Shown here one piece after another: positions 1 to 8,218 of a stretch of DNA of 64,000 nt; within the stretch, counting starts at the first letter, position 1, and every line of letters starts with the position of its first letter. Origin of the DNA: Defluviitaleaceae bacterium. GTDB taxonomy: Bacteria > Bacillota > Clostridia > Lachnospirales > WRAX01. The DNA lies in NCBI GenBank assembly GCA_009779935.1, contig WRAX01000004.1, positions 41,693 through 105,692 of the forward strand. Direction: 5' to 3'. The position numbers were made by a program, and so were the translations under genes. The notes under the pieces were generated by a model. The model worked only from the letters and a program-made list of their open reading frames with translations. It did not search any database and had not been told where the DNA came from.

Positions 1-1
1 G

Positions 2-82
2 CAAAAACTATATGACTTAAAGCAGAAAATGTTGCACGAATCCCGTAAAGACATGGGCGAAACCCCGTCATCTTGGCTATAA
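2..82 (+). CDS. C-terminal end of an unidentified protein (5' end outside window)
   Basis: An open frame enters from the left edge and reads 26 codons to a TAA at 80-82, ending ...GETPSSWL. It is rich in Lys, Gln and Met, as expected of a C-terminal helix. It lies 17 bases upstream of the Sir2 gene on the same strand, so the two may be co-transcribed. I do not recognise the family from so short a stretch; the coding call rests on the open frame and the spacing. Confidence 0.5.
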   Translation, partial: QKLYDLKQKMLHESRKDMGETPSSWL

Positions 83-99
83 TTCGGAGGAGAGTTACT

Positions 100-855
100 A
101 TGAAAGATAAAGTTTTGCAACTAACCGAAATCATTAAAAATAGCACAAATACAGTGTTTTTTGGTGGGGCAGGGGTATCCACAGAAAGTAATATACCCGA
201 CTTTCGTTCTGAAAAGGGCCTGTACAGTGCGCAGGAAAAATATGGATATACACCTGAGGAGCTTTTAAGCCACAACTGCTTCAAACATATGACAGAGCTG
301 TTTTTTCGGTACTACAAAGAAAATATGATTTACATGGATGCCCTGCCAAATCCCGCCCACAAGGCGTTGGCGTGGATGGAAGCTTCCGGAAAACTTTCCT
401 GTGTTATTACCCAAAATGTGGATGGTTTGCATCAAATGGCGGGTAGCAAAAATGTATTGGAGCTGCATGGGGCAAACGACCGCCAATACTGTGTAAAATG
501 CAACAAAAAATATGATTTGATGTATATTTTGTATCAGGGTAATTGTGACGGTTTTATCCCCAAATGCGCCTGTGGGGGCGTTGTGCGCCCCGATGTGGTG
601 CTGTATGGCGAAGGGCTTGATAATGATGTTACCAGCAGTGCCGTAAGTGCAATTAGGCGGGCAGAATGCTTGATTGTTGGCGGTACATCCCTTGCTGTAT
701 ACCCCGCCGCCGGGCTTATTGAATACTTGCCGGAAAACGGTACCTTGGTGTTGATAAATAAAAGCACCACCCCCTATGATGACCACGCAGACCTGATAAT
801 TAGGGAAAATATCGGCGAAGTGTTGGGGATGGTGCAATTAAAATTACAAATTTAG
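100..855 (+). CDS. cobB: Sir2-family NAD+-dependent protein deacylase
   Basis: Predicted 251-residue sirtuin that removes acyl groups from lysines using NAD+, giving nicotinamide and O-acyl-ADP-ribose; cytoplasmic. Visible motifs are the NAD-binding GAGVS (about residues 23-27) followed by IPDFRS, TQNVDGLH (N106, D108), the general base H123 in LHG, and a four-Cys zinc site C131, C134, C156, C158. GTSLAVYPAA near the C-terminus is typical of the family. The ATG at 100 is preferred over an upstream in-frame TTG at 73 because GGAGG at 86-90 lies nine bases before it. The 3' end overlaps the convergent ligase gene by 12 bases. The acyl preference (acetyl, succinyl) cannot be judged. Confidence 0.95.
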   Translation: MKDKVLQLTEIIKNSTNTVFFGGAGVSTESNIPDFRSEKGLYSAQEKYGYTPEELLSHNCFKHMTELFFRYYKENMIYMDALPNPAHKALAWMEASGKLSCVITQNVDGLHQMAGSKNVLELHGANDRQYCVKCNKKYDLMYILYQGNCDGFIPKCACGGVVRPDVVLYGEGLDNDVTSSAVSAIRRAECLIVGGTSLAVYPAAGLIEYLPENGTLVLINKSTTPYDDHADLIIRENIGEVLGMVQLKLQI

Positions 856-2763
856 GAAATCCTGCTCGTTTATAATAGGAACGCCCAAATCTTGGGCTTT
901 TTTATTTTTTGAGGAGGAGGATTGGGTGTCGTTATTTATCAGATAATCCGTTTTTTTGGACACGGAACCGGCCACCTTGCCCCCCAACCCCTCAATATGG
1001 TCGGTTAGAGCTTTGCGGTTTGCAAAATGCTCCAAATCGCCTGTAATCACAAAGGTTTTGCCCGCTATTGCTGGGTTGTGTGATTGCCTTGCTGCGACTG
1101 AGATGGTGATATGATTAAGGGTGTTGTCCACAATTTGAGCATTTTGCGGGTTGGAAAAATAATTGTGTATACTGTCTGCCATAATGCTGCCAAAGCCGTC
1201 AATTTCCACAATATCCTCGGGCATTGCATTGCGGATTACTGCAAAGTCATGGTTAAAATGCAGACACAAAGCTTTTGCACTGGAAAGGCCCACATTATCA
1301 ATGCCAAGGGCGTAAATAAAGTTTGCCAGCTCCATGGTTTTGGACTTTTCGATAGCCGCCACCAAATTAGTAAAGGAGCGTTCCCCAAAACCCTCCAACC
1401 CCTTAATTTGCTCCTCGAAGCCTTCCAGTTTGTAAATATCACTAAAATTAACCAAAAAACCCAGCTGTATAAATTTTTCGATGGTTTTTTCGCTTAACCC
1501 CTCGATATTTGCCCCGTCCCTACCTACATAGTGGACGATGGAGCGTGCAACCCTTGCCGTACAGGCAACATTGCTGCAATGCAGGGTTTTAACGCCCTTT
1601 TCATCCTGTATATGGGTTGGGTGGGTGCACACAGGGCAGGTGATGGGATGACCCCCAAACCCGCTTTTGGTAAAGTTTTCGGCAATTTGGGGGATTATCA
1701 TATTGGCTTTGTAAACAGATATTTCATCACCAATGCCAAGCTCGAGGGATTCTGCAATGGATAGATTGTGCAAGCTGGCACGCTGTACAGTACTACCCTC
1801 GATATCTACAGGCTCAAAAATAGCGATGGGGTTGATTAGGCCTGTGCGGGATGTGTTCCAATCAATACCCAAAAGGTGGGTTTTCGCCAACTGGTCCGCC
1901 CACTTAAAAGCTAGCGAATCCCTCGGGAATTTGCTGGTAGACCCTAAGGAGACGCTGTATCCCACATCATCGTAGGTAAGCACTAGCCCGTCAGTGGCGT
2001 AATCCATCTTGTCCACGCTTTGTTTGAATCGTTTCACTGCGTCTGCCACGTTTTGGGTATTTACCAAATCGTAATCCGCCATAGCAAAGCCTTGAATTTC
2101 GAGGAATTTTAAGCTTTCATTTTTATTAATAAAATTAGGGCCATCAAGGATGGCAAAGGCAAAATAATCCACCTTGCGGCTGGCGGAAATACGGCTGTTT
2201 AGCTGGCGAATGGTGCCGGCGCACAGGTTGCGTGGGTTTTTGTACTTTTCGCCTTCCATTGCATTATTTATGCGTTCAAATTCGGTAAAACTAATAACTG
2301 CCTCGCCACGCACCGCCAAATTGCCCTTAAAATCAATCTCCCTTGGGATGTTGCGGAAGAATTTGGCGTTATGGGTTACATCCTCACCAATCTGCCCATT
2401 TCCACGGGTTAAAGCCTGTGCCAACATACCGTTTTCATATTTTAGCACAATGGTTAGCCCATCCAGCTTCCATGAAAGGATGCCATCATGGTCTGTTAAA
2501 AAACTTTCCAACTTGGCAATTTCCTTGGTTTTGTCAAGGGACAGCAAGGGCGTGTCGTGGCGCACCTTTTTAAGGTTTGATATTACCTGATAACCCACCT
2601 TTTGAGTGGGGGAATTTTCCAAAACCACACCGCTGCCGGCTTCCAATGTTAAAAGTTCGTCATACAAACGGTCGTATTCAAAATCCGACATAATTTCGGC
2701 ATTATTTTCGTATGCGGCTGTTGCCTTGTTCAAAATTTCTATAAGCTCATTCATCCGTGTCAT
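844..2763 (-). CDS. ligA: NAD+-dependent DNA ligase LigA
   Basis: Predicted 639-residue ligase sealing nicks with NAD+ as adenylate donor, releasing NMN. Domain order is Ia/adenylation with the nucleophile K99 in the KLDG motif, OB fold, a Cys4 zinc finger (CPVC, then two further Cys within about 25 residues), helix-hairpin-helix repeats, and a C-terminal BRCT domain beginning at GKTFVITGDLE. It is slightly shorter than the usual ~670 residues. The start is supported by GGGAGG just upstream on the minus strand. KLDGLTIV instead of the commoner K(V/Y)DGLA(I/V) suggests a divergent clostridial subtype, and the genome may carry another ligA. It converges on and overlaps the Sir2 gene; both enzymes consume NAD+. 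Confidence 0.95.
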   Translation of the reverse strand: MTRMNELIEILNKATAAYENNAEIMSDFEYDRLYDELLTLEAGSGVVLENSPTQKVGYQVISNLKKVRHDTPLLSLDKTKEIAKLESFLTDHDGILSWKLDGLTIVLKYENGMLAQALTRGNGQIGEDVTHNAKFFRNIPREIDFKGNLAVRGEAVISFTEFERINNAMEGEKYKNPRNLCAGTIRQLNSRISASRKVDYFAFAILDGPNFINKNESLKFLEIQGFAMADYDLVNTQNVADAVKRFKQSVDKMDYATDGLVLTYDDVGYSVSLGSTSKFPRDSLAFKWADQLAKTHLLGIDWNTSRTGLINPIAIFEPVDIEGSTVQRASLHNLSIAESLELGIGDEISVYKANMIIPQIAENFTKSGFGGHPITCPVCTHPTHIQDEKGVKTLHCSNVACTARVARSIVHYVGRDGANIEGLSEKTIEKFIQLGFLVNFSDIYKLEGFEEQIKGLEGFGERSFTNLVAAIEKSKTMELANFIYALGIDNVGLSSAKALCLHFNHDFAVIRNAMPEDIVEIDGFGSIMADSIHNYFSNPQNAQIVDNTLNHITISVAARQSHNPAIAGKTFVITGDLEHFANRKALTDHIEGLGGKVAGSVSKKTDYLINNDTQSSSSKNKKAQDLGVPIINEQDFLNL

Positions 2764-2820
2764 AATTTACCTCCCATAACATTATACCACAAGGATAAAC
2801 TGTTGAAAAGGAGTGATTTT

Positions 2821-2979
2821 ATGCCCAAGAAAAATTATCCAATTCCCGGCAATGTGAACGCAAATGCCGTGCCGGCAAACGAGCAAACAGGGGCAAAACC
2901 CAATTTGGATTATGACCCCCATTTGGAAAAGCATTTGAATGAGCAGATGCAAAAACGCAAACGGGATACGTTTTTGTAA
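2821..2979 (+). CDS. small hypothetical protein, 52 residues
   Basis: A short frame in the gap between ligA and the riboswitch. It begins with ATG at 2821 behind AAAGGAG (about 2808-2814) and ends in TAA at 2977-2979. The product is hydrophilic: a Pro/Asn/Ala-rich first half, then a charged helical tail ending KRKRDTFL. There is no signal peptide or membrane segment. The ribosome site and clean frame argue for a real gene; I know no function for it. Its stop lies eight bases before the -35 box of the folate riboswitch transcript. Confidence 0.6.
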   Translation: MPKKNYPIPGNVNANAVPANEQTGAKPNLDYDPHLEKHLNEQMQKRKRDTFL

Positions 2980-2986
2980 ATTTTGC

Positions 2987-3015
2987 TTGACAGCCCGCCT
3001 GTACTGTGGTAGTAT
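2987..3015 (+). promoter_or_regulatory. promoter for the riboswitch-folate transporter transcript
   Basis: TTGACA at 2987-2992 and TAGTAT at 3010-3015 are separated by 17 bases. A start about seven bases downstream would begin the transcript right at the aptamer. Confidence 0.7.
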
Positions 3016-3019
3016 TTGG

Positions 3020-3126
3020 ATGTCAGAGTAGAAAACATGCGTTAAGTGCCGTTGGATGGGAGGTTGCCAACGGACGAAGGTTGCGGGCTTGCCAGTAGCT
3101 GCGATATGTTTTCGCATCCGCTGCCA
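3020..3126 (+). promoter_or_regulatory. tetrahydrofolate (THF) riboswitch aptamer
   Basis: The hallmark blocks of the class I THF riboswitch appear in order and spacing: AGAGTAGA, then GCGTTAAGTG, GGATGGGAGGTTGCC, AACGGACGAAGG, and the closing GCATCCGCTGCC. Outer-helix bases (around 3022-3026 and 3120-3125) can pair. It sits in the leader of an ECF-type folate S component, a standard position for this riboswitch in Bacillota. Binding of reduced folates would be expected to lower expression of the transporter. The assignment is from remembered consensus; a covariance-model scan (Rfam RF01831) would confirm it. Confidence 0.88.
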
Positions 3127-3161
3127 CTAAAAGGAAAAAATTACAAGCTTCCTTTGTGGCA
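3123..3161 (+). promoter_or_regulatory. hairpin in the riboswitch expression platform
   Basis: GCCAC-(TA)-AAAGGAA at 3123-3136 can pair with TTCCTTTGTGGC at about 3150-3161. The 5' arm shares GCCAC with the closing strand of the aptamer P1 helix, so aptamer closure and this hairpin should compete. There is no U-run directly after it. AGGAGG (3171-3176) and the ATG lie just downstream, so control could act on translation or on a further downstream pairing; the mechanism is inferred. Confidence 0.5.
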
Positions 3162-3184
3162 TAACCATATAGGAGGCTTTTTAT

Positions 3185-4585
3185 ATGAAAATCAAAACAA
3201 TTAAGGCGGTTATTGCCGCCCTGTCCCTGTTGATTGCGGCAAGTTTTTTTGTGCCGCTGGTAAGCACCCATTATGCAACTGTGGTGCTGGATGGGGAAGC
3301 CCTGCACATTAACAACAATGTGGCAAATAATATCCAAAACGCCACAACCAATGCCGAAGGCAACCTGCCCACCATGAATATTTTAGGCGAACAAACCCAG
3401 CTAACTACCGAAATAATAGAGTCGGTGCATGTGGTGGTGGAGCATTTAAGTCCCCTGCAAATTGCAACACAGGCACATTTCCCCTTTGAATCTACATATC
3501 CCGTGGTTTTTCTGCTGTTGGTTTTCCCGATAGTTGTGCTGGCCTTGGTTTTTACTAAACTGCCTTTCAAAAGGCTGATGCTACCTGCATTTGTGGGGAT
3601 ACTTGCCATGACGGCGTTTAATGTGCATTTTGGCGTGGACTTTCACGCAAATTCAGGCACGGCGGTGCTTTTTTGGCCTTTGGCTATCACTTACGCAATC
3701 CTGCTTTTTGTAATTTTTCTTGGCATACTAGCAAACAAAGAAATACCACCTATTGAAAATGTTATACCAAATTACACCGCTACCCAGCGCACTGTAATAA
3801 TAGGCATAATGCTGGGCTTTTCGCTGGTTATAAGCCTTGTAGCCTCCATCACCATCCCTATTGGCGGCGTGCCCATGGTGCGTATTAGCTTTGCCGGCAT
3901 TTTCCACAATGTGGTGGCCATTTTGTTTGGGCCGTTTTTTGGCGGCGTGCAACGGGCGGCGGCTGATTTGCTCGTACACTTTATCCGCCCATTGGGGGCG
4001 TATTTGTGGCCAATTACGGTGGTTGCCTTCCTTCGTGGTTTTACCATTGGTTGGCTGTGGTTAAAAGTGCGCAATGTACCGCCAAAGGTTTATTCCATAG
4101 CATATACAGCTGTTTTTGGTTTATTTTTCGTTTTTGGTATGGTAAACCTAATCGCTGTTAATATCTTCCCGGATTCGGCTTACACTGCAATTATCACACC
4201 AAACCTGCCAAATCCCGATAATACTTTCATCATTCCCCACATAACATCCATTGGCTTTATGGGTGCTGGCATAATAGGGCTTGTGCCCCAGCTGGTAATT
4301 TATTTGGTAACCAAAAAAAGTGGAAATACAGCGTTTTACAGCCGCTTTATCAAGTTGATGGTGGCAATTGTGGTGCCTGGTTTGTTTTTTAACTGGCTAA
4401 ACACAGTAATCCTTGTTTTTACAGTTATTGGACCCGCCACCCGTGCGGCAGGTTTTATGTATTTTTGGCTACCCCGCTTTTTTGAAGAATTAACAACCGG
4501 CTTGATTGTAACCTACGCCTTTACCATGCTTATGGAGGTGTACGAGTTGGCAATGAAGCGGAAATTGGTACAAAATATGGGGTGA
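3185..4585 (+). CDS. folT: ECF transporter S component, FolT-like folate binder with long N-terminal extension
   Basis: Predicted 466-residue membrane protein, over twice the ~180-200 residues usual for ECF S components. The C-terminal half (about 200-460) carries the S-component pattern: a helix, VRISFAGIFHNVVAILFGPF, GGVQRAAADLL, then a loop and a Gly-rich helix AFLRGFTIGWLW. The N-terminal ~190 residues add one helix (about 8-28), a ~75-residue outside loop and three more helices, and I recognise no family there. Folate specificity is inferred from the THF riboswitch in its leader. The energising EcfA/EcfT module is not in this window. AGGAGG at 3171-3176 sets the start. The lipid kinase gene overlaps its 3' end. 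Confidence 0.8.
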   Translation: MKIKTIKAVIAALSLLIAASFFVPLVSTHYATVVLDGEALHINNNVANNIQNATTNAEGNLPTMNILGEQTQLTTEIIESVHVVVEHLSPLQIATQAHFPFESTYPVVFLLLVFPIVVLALVFTKLPFKRLMLPAFVGILAMTAFNVHFGVDFHANSGTAVLFWPLAITYAILLFVIFLGILANKEIPPIENVIPNYTATQRTVIIGIMLGFSLVISLVASITIPIGGVPMVRISFAGIFHNVVAILFGPFFGGVQRAAADLLVHFIRPLGAYLWPITVVAFLRGFTIGWLWLKVRNVPPKVYSIAYTAVFGLFFVFGMVNLIAVNIFPDSAYTAIITPNLPNPDNTFIIPHITSIGFMGAGIIGLVPQLVIYLVTKKSGNTAFYSRFIKLMVAIVVPGLFFNWLNTVILVFTVIGPATRAAGFMYFWLPRFFEELTTGLIVTYAFTMLMEVYELAMKRKLVQNMG

Positions 4586-4590
4586 TAAGT

Positions 4591-5493
4591 TTGAAAAAGC
4601 TGGCATTAATTTACAACCCATTTTCCGGCGGGCGAACTTTTAAGGGAGAGCTGGATGTGTATGCCGCAGCCTTGCAGGCAAGCGGATTTCTGGTGCAACC
4701 CTTCCGCTTGGATGGCAGTATGCAACTTAGTAAGTTTGTGGCGCAAATTGGGCATTTTGATATGGTTGCAGTGTCCGGCGGGGATGGCACAATAAATTCG
4801 GTGGTTAATGAGCTTGTAACTTGCAGCATTGACGTTCCGCTGGCAATTATTCCCAGCGGAACTGCCAATGACTTTGCCCGTTTTATCGGCATGGATGTGG
4901 GGGCGCAAGCCTTTGCAGATGCGGTAAGCGGCGGAAATACAGTGCTTGCCGATATTGGCCAGGCAAATGATAAGCATTTTATCAATGTGTGCGGGGCAGG
5001 GCTTTTTACGCAAGTTTCCCAAAAAGTAAACGAAAATTTAAAGACCACCTTGGGCAAGCTGGCCTATTATATCAAAAGCTTAGAAGAAATTCCTAATTTT
5101 TACCCTATGTGGGTGCGCATTACCAATTCCAAAAAAGTACAGGAGTTGGATATTTTCCTGTTTTTAGCACTTAACACGGCGGGCACCGGGGGCTTTCCAC
5201 GCCTTGCCCCGGGTGCCTCTATCAGCGATGGCTTGCTGGATTTTGTCGCTGTTAAAGCCTGCAATATGGTGGATTTGGGTAAGTTGTTCATCAAAATCCT
5301 ACGCCAATCAGATTTTTTAAGTGACCCCAATATACTGTATTTCCAAGACAGTTTTGTGAAGGTTGAACTACTGTCCCTTAACCCCAATTACGAAACTTGT
5401 GATATTGATGGGGAGCGTGGTCCAAAATTGCCCGTGGAAATACACAATATTTCCAAAAAAATCCAGCTTGTTGTGCCAAGGGGGTTTTGTTAG
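4591..5493 (+). CDS. diacylglycerol kinase-like lipid kinase (DagK/YegS type)
   Basis: Predicted ~300-residue cytoplasmic lipid kinase that would phosphorylate diacylglycerol or a related lipid with ATP, returning it to phospholipid synthesis. Visible features are the N-terminal NPFSGG loop, SGGDGTINSVVNEL (the diglycerolipid-kinase GGDGT signature), PSGTANDFAR, and a C-terminal beta-rich domain ending around ETCDIDGERG. TTG at 4591 is preceded by GGGGTG at about 4579-4584. A GTG at 4582 that overlaps the folT stop (GTGA) is an in-frame alternative adding three residues. Coupling to folT looks translational; no functional link to folate is evident. Confidence 0.85.
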   Translation: MKKLALIYNPFSGGRTFKGELDVYAAALQASGFLVQPFRLDGSMQLSKFVAQIGHFDMVAVSGGDGTINSVVNELVTCSIDVPLAIIPSGTANDFARFIGMDVGAQAFADAVSGGNTVLADIGQANDKHFINVCGAGLFTQVSQKVNENLKTTLGKLAYYIKSLEEIPNFYPMWVRITNSKKVQELDIFLFLALNTAGTGGFPRLAPGASISDGLLDFVAVKACNMVDLGKLFIKILRQSDFLSDPNILYFQDSFVKVELLSLNPNYETCDIDGERGPKLPVEIHNISKKIQLVVPRGFC

Positions 5494-5526
5494 GGCGAGA
5501 CCAAAAGTTCCTCGCCTTATGTTTTT
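5491..5526 (+). terminator. terminator after the lipid kinase gene
   Basis: TAGGGCGAG and CTCGCCTTA form an 8-9 bp stem with a short loop, followed by GTTTTT. It overlaps the last codons of the convergent small gene at 5517-5732. Confidence 0.6.
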
Positions 5527-5732
5527 AGGGTTTTTTGTTTGTTTTGCAACATTTTTAAGGCTTTACCCGCACGGGTTTCCCGGGTTGCGGCTTGTTTTGC
5601 GCCACCAACCCAGTCACAATACCCACGCTTGTAACCATCGGTTAGGCTATCAAAGAAATGTCTTGCTTCTATGTCATCTTCCATAACCCGAGCAAGCTCT
5701 GCAGGTACAACCACTTCTTTTGGTTTCTCCAT
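5517..5732 (-). CDS. YdeI/OmpD-associated-like small protein
   Basis: A 71-residue protein starting MEKPKEVVVP. The core FFDSLTDGYKRGYCDWVGGA, followed by a basic, helical tail with ETR and KALKML, resembles the C-terminal segment of the YdeI/OmpD-associated family (a domain of poorly known function, seen in a few bacteriocin-tolerance proteins). It lacks the larger N-terminal domain of full-length members. GAGGAG is placed correctly upstream of the ATG on the minus strand. It lies 15 bases downstream of murG on the same strand, so the two are probably co-transcribed. Confidence 0.7.
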   Translation of the reverse strand: MEKPKEVVVPAELARVMEDDIEARHFFDSLTDGYKRGYCDWVGGAKQAATRETRAGKALKMLQNKQKTLKT

Positions 5733-5747
5733 AACACTCTCCTCAAT

Positions 5748-6800
5748 CTAAACTACTGATTTAATAATTCTTATAATCTCCGCTGTGCCATCGCCGCTAT
5801 TAGCTTTTGACATGATTTCCTCAAAATGGGCTCGGCGGGCAAAGGTATTTTTTATGGCTTTTGTCAAATCATCCGCACCTAACCCCTCTTCATCCAAAAC
5901 CACGGAAAAACCTTGCTTTTCAAAGCTTTTGGCGTTTAGAATCTGGTCCCCACGGCTGGCGTGTTTTGGCAGGGGAATTAGGATGTTTGGCTTATGCAAA
6001 GCCAACAATTCCGCCAAAGAATTGGAACCCGCACGGGATACCACCAGCCGGCTTGCCGCATATAAATCACCCATGCCGCCGCTTACATATTCAAATTGGC
6101 GGTATTTGCCGCTTTCAAGGGATTTATCCATATTGCCTTTGCCGCAAATGTGGATAATGTTAAATTCCGACAAATAAGGCAAGGCTTGGCGTAAAACCCC
6201 ATTTATTGCCACCGACCCACTACTGCCCCCCATCACCATAATAATGGGCAATTGTTCTGTAAAGCCGCATATTTGTGCGCCTTTTGCGGCGTTGCCCTTA
6301 AAAATCTCCCCTCGCAAGGGCGTGCCTGTGTGGACTGCCTTATTTGCAGGTAAACCCGCCATGGTTTCGGGGAAAACGCAGCAAATTTTTTGGGCATGGG
6401 GCATGGCAAGTTTGTTGGCAAGCCCCACTGTAATATCCGATTCGTGGATAACTACGGGAATTTTAAGCATTTTGGCAGCATATACCACGGGCACGGTAAC
6501 AAAGCCGCCCTTAGAAAAAACCACATCAGGGCGCAGCTTTTTAAGCACTTTGCGGGCATCCGCCACACCCTTAACCACTCGCAACACATCAGTTAAATTT
6601 TTAAGGCTTAAATATCGACGCAATTTACCTGCCGAAATGCCGTGATATGGGATTTTTTCGGCTTCTACCAAATCTTTTTCCATACCATCCCTGCCGCCGA
6701 TGTAGGCGATCTCGAACCCGGCATCCACAAGCCCCGGCACTAATGCCAAATTAGGCACAACATGCCCTGCTGTTCCTCCGCCTGTTAAAACAATTTTCAT
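5748..6800 (-). CDS. murG: MurG, UDP-GlcNAc transferase of lipid II synthesis
   Basis: Predicted 350-residue GT-B glycosyltransferase on the inner membrane face, adding GlcNAc from UDP-GlcNAc to lipid I to form lipid II. The N-terminal GGGTAGHVVPN loop, the central VMGGSSGSVAIN and the C-terminal SRAGSNSLAELLALHKPNIL are characteristic; DQILNAK near the C-terminus also fits. The ATG at 6800 (MKIVLTGG) is preferred over ATG 6812, because GGGTGATT lies just before it and the upper ATG has no ribosome site. It is unusual that no other mur/fts gene is adjacent. Confidence 0.95.
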   Translation of the reverse strand: MKIVLTGGGTAGHVVPNLALVPGLVDAGFEIAYIGGRDGMEKDLVEAEKIPYHGISAGKLRRYLSLKNLTDVLRVVKGVADARKVLKKLRPDVVFSKGGFVTVPVVYAAKMLKIPVVIHESDITVGLANKLAMPHAQKICCVFPETMAGLPANKAVHTGTPLRGEIFKGNAAKGAQICGFTEQLPIIMVMGGSSGSVAINGVLRQALPYLSEFNIIHICGKGNMDKSLESGKYRQFEYVSGGMGDLYAASRLVVSRAGSNSLAELLALHKPNILIPLPKHASRGDQILNAKSFEKQGFSVVLDEEGLGADDLTKAIKNTFARRAHFEEIMSKANSGDGTAEIIRIIKSVV

Positions 6801-6817
6801 ATAATCACCCATTATTA

Positions 6818-6929
6818 AGAACCTGTGCTCAACAAGCTGTCACACGCCTTTTCGGCGGATTAACCTTCCTTAGATTGGCAAAAAATCAGGCTCAAAAATT
6901 CGCACAACCCATTATTGAGCACAGGTTCT
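6818..6929. repeat. 112-bp non-coding element with perfect 15-bp terminal inverted repeats
   Basis: AGAACCTGTGCTCAA at 6818-6832 is exactly inverted at 6915-6929 (TTGAGCACAGGTTCT). The interior has no open frame. ACCCATTATT also occurs directly repeated just outside the left end (6808-6817) and inside the right end (about 6907-6916). It lies between the murG start and a promoter for the next gene. It could be a MITE-like element or a structured leader RNA; no second copy is visible here. Confidence 0.6.
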
Positions 6930-6937
6930 AAGTTTAC

Positions 6938-6967
6938 TTGACAATGTTTATGCTTTAATGATATAAT
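6938..6967 (+). promoter_or_regulatory. promoter of the flavodoxin/SCP2 gene
   Basis: TTGACA at 6938-6943 and TATAAT at 6962-6967 are spaced by 18 bases and lie about 80 bases before the start codon. Confidence 0.8.
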
Positions 6968-7046
6968 AAATTGGAAATATTAGCAAGCAAAACTTAATTA
7001 ACAAATCAAAGTAATTTATTAAGATAGCATAATTGAGGTGCTGAAA

Positions 7047-8153
7047 ATGAAAATTGCCGCCGTAATCGCCCCATCTGCCACGGATTTTGGGCTTAATGTT
7101 GCCGCCAAGCTGGCTTGCGATACCCTGACGGAAACGGGAGAAACCTTGCAAATATTTAATTTGGACACCCTTGGGGTAGGGATTTATAACGGCGAAAATG
7201 CAAACCGTGTTAGTGATGCGATGGAAAGCATAAAGGCCGCTGACGGGGTGATTTTTGCATTTTCGGTGGTTCTGGGCGCACCATCCGCCATGGTTTTGGC
7301 TTTTTTGGAATATTTTGCAAACCCCGCTTACAAAGTCTATTTGCAAGGCAAGCCCTGCCTTTTACTTGCCATATCCGAAAATGGCGGCGAGCGACCTGCG
7401 GCGGAAACCGTAGGCAATGCAATTATGCAATTGGGTGGTTTTGATGTGGTGCGTATTGGCTTAAACGCCGGTGCGGCACCCGTGGTGCAAAAAGATGTGA
7501 TAGAGCTTATAGAAAGGCAGACGGAGGATTTTTACCGTATTTTACGCCAAAATCGCAAATACATCATATCCCGTATGCAGGCTGACCCTGTGCTAAATGC
7601 ACAGCCGCCGTTATCTACCCATGAAGAAGTGCCAAGGCGCATAAACACCGTAACCGTGGGTGATTTGTATAAAAAGCATGATTTGGAAAATATGCCGGGC
7701 GAAAAACAGCAGGATATTAACCGCATTTCCGCTATGTTTGCAAAAAAGTATGCCAGCAACAATGAAGCCTTAATAGAGCAACAACCGATACCTATTACAA
7801 ACCCTACAAAACCGGGCTTTTCAGGAGAGCGCAGTGTAAAACAGCTTACTGCCGCCTTGCCCCATCACTTTAATACCCAACACGCTAAGGGCTTGGAAGT
7901 CGTCATTCAGCTTAACATTACAGGTATGGACGGTTTTTCGGGCCATATTGCCATAGCTAAGCAAGAATGCTTTTTCTACGAAGGGGAAGCGGATAAAAAC
8001 CACATTGTGGTAACGGCGGATGCCAAAATTTGGGGTGATGTGCTGGGCAAAAAACTAACGGCACAAAAAGCCTTTATGATGGGACAGTTAAAGGTGCGGG
8101 GCAATTTTGTGCTGCTAACTAAGTTTGACCAGCTTTTTAACGCAGTTTCTTAG
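7047..8153 (+). CDS. flavodoxin-like fold protein fused to SCP2-type lipid-binding domain
   Basis: Predicted 368-residue cytoplasmic protein. Residues about 1-170 look like an NADPH-dependent FMN reductase/flavodoxin-like domain: alternating beta-alpha units, a GVIFAFSVVLGAPSAMVLAF stretch where a partner or flavin would sit, and GKPCLLLAISENGGERPA. A polar linker of about 90 residues follows. Residues about 260-368 resemble an SCP2 sterol-carrier fold (GLEVVIQLNITG, HIVVTADAKIWGDVL, GQLKVRGNFVLLTKFDQLF). The biochemical role is unknown. ATG 7047 is chosen because GAGGTG at 7035-7040 is six bases upstream. It has its own promoter and terminator, so it is monocistronic. Confidence 0.7.
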   Translation: MKIAAVIAPSATDFGLNVAAKLACDTLTETGETLQIFNLDTLGVGIYNGENANRVSDAMESIKAADGVIFAFSVVLGAPSAMVLAFLEYFANPAYKVYLQGKPCLLLAISENGGERPAAETVGNAIMQLGGFDVVRIGLNAGAAPVVQKDVIELIERQTEDFYRILRQNRKYIISRMQADPVLNAQPPLSTHEEVPRRINTVTVGDLYKKHDLENMPGEKQQDINRISAMFAKKYASNNEALIEQQPIPITNPTKPGFSGERSVKQLTAALPHHFNTQHAKGLEVVIQLNITGMDGFSGHIAIAKQECFFYEGEADKNHIVVTADAKIWGDVLGKKLTAQKAFMMGQLKVRGNFVLLTKFDQLFNAVS

Positions 8154-8169
8154 CATGTGCCGCCAATAT

Positions 8170-8207
8170 AAAAACACCATTGCAAAACCTACCGCAATGG
8201 TGTTTTT
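8170..8207. terminator. bidirectional terminator
   Basis: AAAAACACCATTGC at 8170-8183 pairs with GCAATGGTGTTTTT at 8194-8207 around a 10-base loop. A-tract and T-tract on either side serve both the gene ending at 8153 (+) and the ZIP gene ending at 8219 (-). Confidence 0.9.
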
Positions 8208-8218
8208 ATTAACAAAGT

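Noticed and set aside
265..837. 190-codon minus-strand frame opposite the Sir2 gene
   Set aside because: It is a shadow of a well-recognised gene, with no ribosome site and no family-like sequence.
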